Positions 27,157-34,620 of a stretch of 34,620 nt of DNA are shown here, in pieces. Location: positions 1-34,620 of the forward strand of contig BAAFSQ010000095.1 in NCBI GenBank assembly GCA_054661495.1, in the 5' to 3' direction. The DNA is from Zygophlyctis sp. KS116 (taxonomy: Eukaryota > Chytridiomycota). The first letter of the stretch is position 1; each line of letters starts with the position of its first letter. The notes under the pieces are model-generated. The model was given only the letters and a program-made list of their open reading frames with translations, searched no databases and was not told the DNA's origin. The translations under genes and the position numbers were made by a program.

Positions 27157-29184
27157 TTTTGAAGATCTGGATATAGTTCAGTTAATGGTACCAAGATATA
27201 AATAGGATATGGTATTTCGGACATTGGGATATAGCCAAGAGTGCGAACATATGTATATCCCAGAGGAGGTGGATGGATGAGACCGTGGTTTTGATATTCC
27301 GCAGGATGTAATGCAGTAGTAGAGAAATCATTAATGCAGAACTCTTTCTCTTTCATAATATTTTGACAATAAGGTCCCATTCTAGGTTCAGTATCAATGA
27401 TTGGAGTTTGATGAAAATCAGAAAATGTTTCCTGAGAGTCAAAATCATGAAGATCTTGGGTATGTTCTTTAATATCAACAGAAAAGTCTGATTTAGGTGT
27501 AACCTGAATGCCTATATCTGCGCATAGTTCTGGATAGCAATAATACTCTTGATCATAGAAACTTTGAGGAGGTGGTGAATCGCGTAATAGGTTCCATTCG
27601 TATTCAGGCATTGCGCGATCATTAACGGGAGCTGTTCGTATCATATCAGAGAGTGTTGATTCTGGAAGTATAACATTTGATAAATTAAATGCTGAATTAT
27701 TATCCACCAATATATGTGATTGAGGCGTAGGAGATTCACCCTGTTTGATAATCTTTGATGTGATTTTTGGACTATGACGGGGTTTTTTCGGCTTTTCTTT
27801 AATTTTTTTCCTCTTCTGATTAGTAGACTTTTTTCTTGTCACCATTTCTACAGGATTTTTGGTTTGATCGAATTTGAATTCCGGTTGATGCACGAGAGAG
27901 ATTTCAGGATTGCTTCCAAAGCGTAGTTTGTTTTCATGATCAATCTCTTTTAAAGACGATTCCTCGTTATGATTGTGAATCTCTAGGATGTCATCATTAG
28001 TAAGCTGTTTAATTTCTTCATTTTCCATCATCGATACGCAATCTCTGCCATCATCAGCAAGGCAATAATCATGATATTCTTTATCAATAATAGAAGAAAA
28101 CTCCTCTATATATATCTCCTTGGAATGCATTTTATGAGGAACCGCATTTACAGTCTCCTTCTCCTCTAAGAGAGTTTCCTGTGAATCTTTTTGAATAATT
28201 TCTTTTGACCCTATATAATTCTCTTGAGGTTTATCTGTGATAGTTTGTAGTGAATCATTTTCTAATTCAACTTTTATAGGCTCAAAATTCTCCTCCAAGC
28301 ATGTTTCATTTATATCTTTTGCTGAATGCAATAGATTATCATCAGTGAGAATGTCTTTTAATTCTATTGAATCCTCTAGAGATTTTTCAGCAGGAATGTC
28401 CAACACAGCATTTTCCAATACTTCTTTTTGAGATGCAATCAATACTTCTGAGAAAGCTACCCCCGTATGAGTTTCCTCAAATTCTTGTGAAACCATTTTG
28501 TCTGAAAACGTAAAAAACTCCCCTGAGAGAGTTTCCTGAGAGTCTTTTCGACTTATTCCTTTCAATTCATCATCAATCTCTGTATTTTTCCTTTTAATCT
28601 TTGATTTCCTTTGTTTTTTCTTTTTTTTCTTTTCCACTATAGGCACTGACGGCCAAAATTCAGAATTAGAAATCGAATTATAAACATCCACAACTTTAGT
28701 CTCCTTTTCTTTCTCTTGAATTTGATCTAAAAAATCTTTAAAATCTACTTTTTGCAACTCTGGCAACTCTGGAATCTCTGAATCATCAGCCGACCACGCC
28801 CATTTCCTTGAAACTGGTTTATTTTCTTCAAATTTAGAATTTTCTAGAGAAGAATCTCCCATGTTTAGCCTAATTTCTCCAATTGCATCTGACAATGACT
28901 CTGAGTCTGAAATAGACTCAAATACGCTACTTTTTAGCTCCAATTTCTCTCCGCCCGACTCCAACGCCAGTCTAGATTCTAATTTCCCTGAAAGTTCCTT
29001 AAAACTGATCATGTCAGTGTCTGGAACTGAAAGAAATTGATTCAATAACAAATTATCCTCCTTTAGAGCAAACACTGGATGTGAAGTTAAATTTATCTAT
29101 TAGTAAGTATTATAAAAATACAGAAATTTTATAGTCTTTCTCTTGTAATTGAGAATTTATAGAATTTGGCTGCGAGTCAAACAT
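27084..29184 (-). CDS. large disordered protein with repeated DSQET motifs
   Basis: The long frame has no ATG at its head, but a 25-base GT-AG intron (29097-29121) with a good branch-like actaat joins it to a first exon starting at 29184 (MFDSQPNSINSQLQEKDYKIS). The product is about 691 aa. Most of it is acidic, Ser/Glu-rich and disordered, with basic clusters KKKKKKQRKSKIKRK (about residue 177) and KKSTNQKRKKIKEKPKKPR that look like nuclear localisation signals. The motif DSQET occurs three times (near 28540, 28175 and 27430), with further SQ sites. A C-terminal part (HPPPLGYTYVRTLGYIPMSEIPYPIYILVPL) appears ordered. I do not recognise the family; clustered SQ motifs suggest a possible ATM/ATR kinase target. 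Confidence 0.8.
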
Positions 29185-29544
29185 TTAAACACTTGTCCTG
29201 CACCTACTCATCCTTGTTTCTCTTTAATTTAATACTAAATCTAGTGGACAATTCAAAAAAAATTTATTAGAAAAAACCTTCAGCATATTTTAGCATCATT
29301 GAATTTCTAGAAACTCTAAGTTGCAAATTACCTTAAACATCATCAGATTTTTTTAGTACAATAAATAAAAATCTAGCGTTTAGTAAAAGAAAAAAATGAT
29401 CATCAGTGAATTGTAGTTTAATATTTCTCTGGGATCAAGAATCAATTGTCTTCATTTGATCGCAAAACTTACTTTTTCAAATTTTAAAACCATTCCTGAA
29501 CCTAACATCCACTTAAAAGTAAAGAAACCTGGACCTAGACTGCC
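29185..29544. other. 360-bp divergent spacer, longest in the window
   Basis: This region separates the divergent start codons of the disordered protein and XPF. It is AT-rich and has no coding frame of note. Its main content is the snoRNA-like element at 29271-29353 on the minus strand. The remainder (29354-29544) includes the inverted pair gatcaa/ttgatc around 29430-29462 and must contain the XPF promoter. Confidence 0.6.
29271..29353 (-). ncRNA. C/D-box snoRNA, U16/snR87-like, guide to 18S rRNA
   Basis: On the minus strand the element reads box C (TGATGA/ATGATGT at about 29345-29337), a guide GGTAATTTGC (29332-29323), box D' CTTA (29320-29317), box C' ATGATGC, and box D CTGA (29283-29280). 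Runs of A before box C and T after box D can form a terminal stem. The guide is complementary over 10 bases to the universal 18S rRNA segment GCAAATTACC. Human U16 (SNORD16) has the same arrangement, GTAATTTGC, two bases, then CTTA as D', and directs 2'-O-methylation of A484 (yeast A436, snR87). The D'+5 rule picks the same adenosine here. The boxes and pairing are seen directly; orthology to U16 is inferred. Confidence 0.65.
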
Positions 29545-32524
29545 ATGAAACTCCTCAAGTTCCAAAAGAAGATCTTGAAGGAATGGCTAGATCCAAACGG
29601 CGATAATAAAGGCGATGGTCTCGTGGTTTTAGGTAAGGGAATGGGACTCAATAGTTTAATTTTGGCATTAGCGTCTTTAGGAGCAGGGAGTAAGACGCTT
29701 ATCTTGATGTTGAATACTTGCAGCTCAGAAATCTTGGAATTGAAGCTGAAATTAAGACATGATCAGTTAGAATATGTAACATATGTTTCAGATCTCTCGG
29801 CAAGTGCAAGAATACAATTGTATTCTAAAGGGTAGCGTTTATATTTTTAATTTTAGTGGAATTATTGTAGCACCATCACGGATATTTATTGTGGATTTTC
29901 TAAATGAAAGAATTCCAGTCTCTTTAATTACTGGGATTTTGGTAAATCATGCTCATAGAGTTTCAGAATTTTCATCAGAAGCATTTGTGTTAAGACTATT
30001 TAGATCTAAAAATAATACAGGATGGATAAAGGCAATTTCTGATGAGCCAGAGGCATTAGTGTCTGGGATTTGGAAATTGGAAAAGTCTCTAAAAGTATTA
30101 TATCAAAGGCATGTATCTCTGTGGCCAAGATTTCAAATACAAGTGAAACATGATATTGAAAGTAGGGAACAAGTAGATATGGTGGAATTAAGGATTCCAC
30201 TTTCAAATTTAATGAAAAAAATACAATTGGCTTTATGGGAATGTTTAGAACAGGTTTTTATAAAGAATTTATTTTAATAGATTTTGGCGGAATTAAAAAG
30301 ATCTATTCCTTTCTTGGAAACAGAGGATCTGACTGTTGAAAATGCAATTTTAAAGAATTTTGATTTCTTTTTGAAGCAACAAATGGAGTCAATGTGGCAC
30401 AAGGTCTCAACAAAAACCAAAAATTTATTACAAGATATTAAAGCGATACGTAGACTTTTAAACTATTTGACAGGATATGATTGTATTACGTTTTTATCAT
30501 TTTTGGAAACGTTAATAGCGGCTTCTTCTCCTTCTTCTATATTTAAACCAGAGCCGGCAAGTCAGTGGTTGATGTTGGATGCAGCTCAAGTCGTGGTTTC
30601 TACTGCAAAAAATAGAGTCTTCAAAAAAAGTGGTGAAATATTGGATCCCATTTTGGAACCACAGCCAAAATGGAAAATATTAATGGATGTGTTACGTGAA
30701 ATTCATCAAGAAAAACAAGATTTAAAAGATGGTGCAGTTGATGGTATCCAAAATTATAATAACAGATTTAGGTCCAATTTTGATTATGGTTCAAGAAGAT
30801 AGAACATGTTATCAGATTGCAGAGCTTCTAAGTTCTACAGGATATACTATTGTGCATCATCATCCGCATGGGTCACATCCGAAAATAATAGAGCGACCAG
30901 AGTCAAATAATTCAGAATTTTCTTTTTCAAGTGGCGGTATAGAATCACTATTTAAGAGGACCTTCAAGAATTATCTAAGGTGGAAAGGTGGTTTAATACA
31001 GATAAGACAGTCCACTAATACTTCAAAACCAGACGATCAACGAAATGAGTTGAAAAATGATAACCGAAAAATGAATTCACCTCATGCAGTTAAACGAAGA
31101 AGAATGAGGGGTGGAAGTAACATGAATGACAGGAAGTCAAAGGATTTAGTTTTCGATATCGATGCAGAGGCAGAAGAAATACATGAATTGTAAGCATTGT
31201 CACCTCACTTTTAGATTAAGCCAAAAAGATCTAGCTTTTGACATTGAAAGGGATTTCAACGAGAGAAATATGGATTCGGTAACAGAAGTTGATCCTAATA
31301 GAACAATATACGTTCGGCCATATTCAAATTATTACTCTACAGTTGCTAAATATTCGGTTGACTGTCTTCTTGATGATGGCTATTGCCTAGATGAAATTCA
31401 GCCACGATGGATTATTATGATTGATGCTGATTTAAGCTTTATCAGACGTGTAGAACTGTTTAAAGCAACGCATCCAAAAGTTCCAGTCAAAGTTTACTTT
31501 ATGGTTTACGACAACTCAATCGAGGAAAGAAAGTATCTCACCCAAATACGGAAAGAGAAGGACTCTTTTGAAAAACTGATTAACCAAAAAGGAAATATGG
31601 TGGTTCCAATAAATCAGGATGGTCGTGGTCTGATTCAAGATCCTGACGAAACTTACTGGCACGAGTTTGATACCCGATCTTCAAGGTTCCAGAATATATC
31701 TGCCACTCCAGAGGTTTGTCTATTTATTTAATGTCCAGATTATTGTTGACATTCGCGAATTTAGATCGTCCTTGCCATCATTAATTCACGCACGAAAAAT
31801 ATTGATCAGACCTTTTACTCTCGAAGTGTAACGATAGTAGATTTTTATAAATTATAGTGGTGATTATATTCTGTCTAGATCTATGTGTGTAGAAAGAAAG
31901 TCTATTAATGATCTTGTGGGATCACTCAAGTCAGGGAGACTTTATAATCAAACTGAAGCCATGTGCATTCATTATGCAGTTCCCATCCTTTTAATTGAAT
32001 TTGACCCCGGAAAATCTTTCTCTTTTTCAATGATTCGGGATGATGTTGTGTCAAGCGTTGGCACGAGTCAAAAGTTGGTATTACTTCTAATTCATTTCCC
32101 AAAATTACGGATCATTTGGTCTCCAACTCCTAGTTTCACAGTTGAGGTTTTTGAAGCTCTAAAGGTATTTTTAGTCCGTAATAATTTTAGAATCAGCAAG
32201 ATGAGCCAGATGTGGAAGCTGCAATGGCAGCAGGCGTGGAAAGTTCAGCTTTCAAGGATACCAATTTTAATATTACTCCTATAGTAATTATAATTTAAAA
32301 TTTAAAATTTTAGGATATACTAAAGAGTCTTCCTGGTATAACTAGCAAGAATTTCCATTACATAGGTGCGTTTAATTTACTAAAGTTTAGCATCAAGAGT
32401 AAAAAATCTTGATGATTTAATGGATATGGAATTAGAAGCCATTCAAGAGATAATTGGAGCCGAACCTGGAAAAAAGCTTCATGACTTTATCAACTTTACT
32501 ATAACCCCGCATGATTTTTCTTAA
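29545..32524 (+). CDS. ERCC4: XPF/Rad1 structure-specific endonuclease
   Basis: XPF pairs with ERCC1 and cuts 5' of lesions in nucleotide excision repair and at crosslinks. Ten exons give 912 aa (human 916). Introns are at 29832-29856, 30254-30280, 30744-30771, 31190-31214, 31714-31738, 31828-31857, 32165-32190, 32284-32313 and 32366-32390. The helicase-like N part has no working Walker A, as usual for XPF (VVLGKGMGLNSLI). ITGILVNHAHRVSE and EAFVLRLFRSKNNTGWIKA follow. The nuclease core is complete (IIVDIREFRSSLPSLIH, TLEVGDYIL, MCVERKSINDLVGSL, LLIEFDPGKSF), including the VERKxxxD catalytic motif. The C-terminal helix-hairpin-helix pair has LKSLPGITSKNFHYIA. Its 3' end is 9 bases from the convergent RibD-C-type gene. 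Confidence 0.96.
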
Positions 32525-32533
32525 GTTATTGGA

Positions 32534-33411
32534 TCAATGGCGGTATTCAATAGATGCTCTTACAAACAGATGATGATCTCCAATACTCCTTACTGCTTTC
32601 CAACTTATCACAGGTGATGAGTTTGGGCCAAATGAGAACCTATCTTCTGGAGGAAATAAAGTTGGTCGATAAAGGCCAGCGAGATCAGAAGGACCAGCTA
32701 TTTGTCCGGCAAGCGTGAATCTTATTTCATGTAACAGTTTCTGGTCAATAAGCTGATTAATGACTTTTCCACCTGATGAAACATCTAAATACTAGTATTA
32801 AATCAAAATAATTGGATTACATTGATACTGTTTTCACTTTTCAATTTTTGAAGGATCTTCTCGAGTGGTTGATCATCCTCTACAACTTTCACGGTAACAT
32901 TCTTTTTAAATGCCTCATCAAGACCACTTAAAAGATTATTTTTTCCTATCTGACTTGTTAATACTATTATTTGTAGATTTGATGAGAACACGACATGATC
33001 AAGAGGGAAATTACATTCCTTTGATAGAATTAATTGAATCGGATGATCTGTAGCTTTACCGATACTTTTTCTAAAAGAAATAATATCATGAAATTTAATC
33101 TGACAAGACGTATGAGGCTCATCCCTCAATATCTGCCCGCTAAACAGAACTGCATCCGCCATTGCCCATCCAAAGTTTAATAATCGGTAGTCTGCAATAC
33201 TATTTTCTGACAATCCTGCAAGCGAAATATCGCTAATAACACTCTCATCCTTGAAATGCATGATCCCATCCAGAGTTATGATAGAATTCGACCAAGAGTA
33301 TGGAAGATGTAGAGATTGAGAATCTATTGAATCAAGTGAATAAAAACATTTCATTTCACTGATTGGAATTATTGGATCTGAAAACTCACAAAGTCTGGGC
33401 TTAATAATCAT
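32534..33411 (-). CDS. RibD C-terminal-type NADPH reductase (riboflavin-reductase fold)
   Basis: Two exons (intron 32792-32820) give 282 aa. The family resembles the reductase half of RibD and yeast Rib7, a dihydrofolate-reductase-like fold: NSIITLDGIM (ALSLDGK equivalent), DYRLLNFGWAMADAVLFSGQILRDEP, PIQLILSKECNFPLDH, and after the intron YLDVSSGGKVINQLIDQKLLHEIRFTLAGQIAG, which carries the GG cofactor loop. It is longer than yeast Rib7 (244 aa) and lacks its RxxxSxPE segment, so it may not be the riboflavin enzyme itself. Its ATG lies only 13 bases after the DUS4 stop on the same strand. The first in-frame ATG is at 33411. Confidence 0.78.
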
Positions 33412-33424
33412 CAAAATTGGTATT

Positions 33425-34466
33425 TTACCGTGTTAAATCGTATCGGTCTTGTAAAAAATCTAAAACCGATGGTATGCTGCTGAGACAATTAAATAGTTTT
33501 TTTTCTAAAAGTTGAGATCTATCAATAGTACTTACCAGTCTTTACCATACTTTTTTCTGTCATATACATTAAATGCTGATGAAATATGAATTGATCAGTT
33601 CCATACGAAAGCGCATAATTTATATATTTTTGAATAGCAGAGATTGGTGTATGATCATATCCTGCAAACAAGGCAGGATTTTCAAGAAGCCCTCGTGCAA
33701 CCATAACTCCATCAGCCTTTGTATATTCAACGACTTTATCAGCATCCACTGATGAAAAAATATCTCCATTTGCAAAGACTGGAATATTCAAAGATTCTTT
33801 TAAAATCTTTATAGACTCCAAATCTACTGGTTCTGAGCTTTTTTGTTTTCTAGTTCTTCCATGTAATGTAATCCAATCCACACCGACAGCTTCTGCCCTT
33901 TTACAGTATTCAATTGTATCTTTAATATCTTTTGACACACATCTAATTTTAATTGAACAAGGCAAAGAAGATCCATCTCTCATTTTAAACTGACTAGTTT
34001 TTGCCTTGACTTGTCTTATCATATCCTTTACTAATTCTGGATCTGATAATAAATGCGAACCGATTTTTTCATTTATAGCCCATTTCTGAGGACACCCACA
34101 ATTAATATCTATCCCATTACAATATTTAGCGACAATTTCTGCTGATGCAGCTAAATCGAATGCATTATTTGCAGCAAACTGAACAACCACAGGATCATCT
34201 GCCTGGTTGGTCTGAAATTCTATTTCTTGAGCAAATCTTGATCTCTGAAAGCAATCTGCAAGAATCATTGGAGTATAGCAAACATCCACCCCATAGTTTC
34301 TTACCAACTCTCTGAATGGTAGTTTAGAGTATCGAACCATTGGCGCACATATCTTTAGATAATCGCCATTTTTCTTCTTTTCCGTCAATATTTCCAGAGG
34401 ATTTATCTTTGGCTGTAGATCAGAATCTGAATAATGCTGATCATCGGATGCATCAATGGAATTCAT
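33425..34466 (-). CDS. DUS4: tRNA-dihydrouridine synthase, DUS4 type
   Basis: Dus4 is a flavin enzyme that reduces uridine 20a/20b in the D-loop of cytosolic tRNA. Two exons (intron 33505-33535) give 336 aa. Motifs are ICAPMVRYSKLPFRELVR, DVCYTPMILADCF, VVQFAANNAFDL, DINCGCPQKWAINEKIGSHLL with the catalytic Cys, CSIKIR, WITLHGRTRKQ, VFANGDIFS and VMVARGLLENPALFAG. APMVRYSKLPFR is diagnostic of the DUS4 branch against DUS1-3. The second exon adds TEKKLFNCLSSIPSVLDFL. A gap of 13 bases to the downstream reductase gene suggests that gene's promoter lies within this coding sequence, or that the two share a transcript. Confidence 0.93.
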
Positions 34467-34543
34467 TTATTCTTGCAATCTAGAGAATCAGAAATTAGAA
34501 AAGTGAATCTAATCAACGCCACTCGCCGTTCAAATTTTTGCAG

Positions 34544-34620
34544 ATGCAAGACTCATTTGTATCTTTTGAAAACCTCAATACCATTAACCACTCATCCGCT
34601 TGGATACCAAGAGTTTTTTC
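34544..34620 (+). CDS. possible 5' end of a gene running off the window
   Basis: An ATG 77 bases after the DUS4 start codon, on the opposite strand, opens a frame that stays open to the last base of the window (MQDSFVSFENLNTINHSSAWIPRVF). The spacing is like the other divergent gene pairs here. Only 25 codons are visible and I recognise no family. The reading could be chance. Confidence 0.35.
   Translation, partial: MQDSFVSFENLNTINHSSAWIPRVF

Noticed and set aside
29391-29510. A second C/D snoRNA in the XPF promoter region
   Set aside because: A TGATGA-like box is present, but no convincing D box at proper distance and no rRNA complementarity were found.
1-34620. Transposons, viral relics, CRISPR arrays or a bacterial contaminant
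   Set aside because: No transposase, reverse transcriptase, capsid or long terminal repeats were seen, and introns plus eukaryote-only genes run through the entire window.

Overview
The window is a gene-dense, AT-rich piece of a nuclear genome from a small, compact eukaryote, most likely an early-diverging fungus or fungus-like opisthokont (chytrid, aphelid or rozellid grade). The evidence is the gene content: fungal-type threonine synthase, the URC uracil-catabolism proteins, a Hos4-like Set3-complex subunit, dynactin p27, CCT gamma, Seh1 and Argonaute. TAA, TAG and TGA all act as stops, so the code is standard. The species cannot be fixed from sequence alone.

Almost every gene is cut by very short introns. 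I placed 52, all 23 to 33 nt long; 51 are GT-AG and one lacks an AG acceptor. Because of them most genes first appear as several short open frames, and the gene spans below come from joining exons at GT-AG sites that restore conserved family sequence. Intergenic gaps are tiny: two convergent genes have directly adjacent stop codons (16967/16968), one start lies inside the previous coding sequence (20690), and one start follows the previous stop by 13 bp (33425/33411).

Layout. 1-1767: a 14-bp tandem repeat and CCT3. 1887-6861: a pyrimidine-catabolism group (URC1, an MFSD5-like transporter, a bacterial-type uracil phosphoribosyltransferase, URC4). 6894-7156: DPH3. 7201-9982: a slicer-type Argonaute. 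10062-14249: a secreted PC-esterase-like protein, a small unknown, a citrate-type mitochondrial carrier, and an amidohydrolase that closely resembles fungal uracil-5-carboxylate decarboxylase. 14279-18058: a small unknown, SEH1, DCTN6, mitochondrial uL6 and CDK7. 18098-24157: an ankyrin/AT-hook Hos4-like protein, RAD17 and threonine synthase. 24201-26770: a BCAS3-like beta-propeller protein, tRNA 2'-phosphotransferase and tRNA-Val(UAC). 26864-29544: a doubtful small gene, a long disordered protein with repeated DSQET motifs, and a 360-bp spacer that appears to hold a U16/snR87-like C/D-box snoRNA. 29545-34620: XPF nuclease, a RibD-C-type reductase, DUS4 and the start of a further gene.

The most notable biology is the pyrimidine set. 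The decarboxylase would release uracil from 5-carboxyuracil (thymine salvage), UPRT would convert uracil to UMP, and URC1 and URC4 would open and degrade the pyrimidine. This physical association is inferred to be a pathway from family knowledge, not proven by the sequence. No transposon, viral element or CRISPR array was seen.
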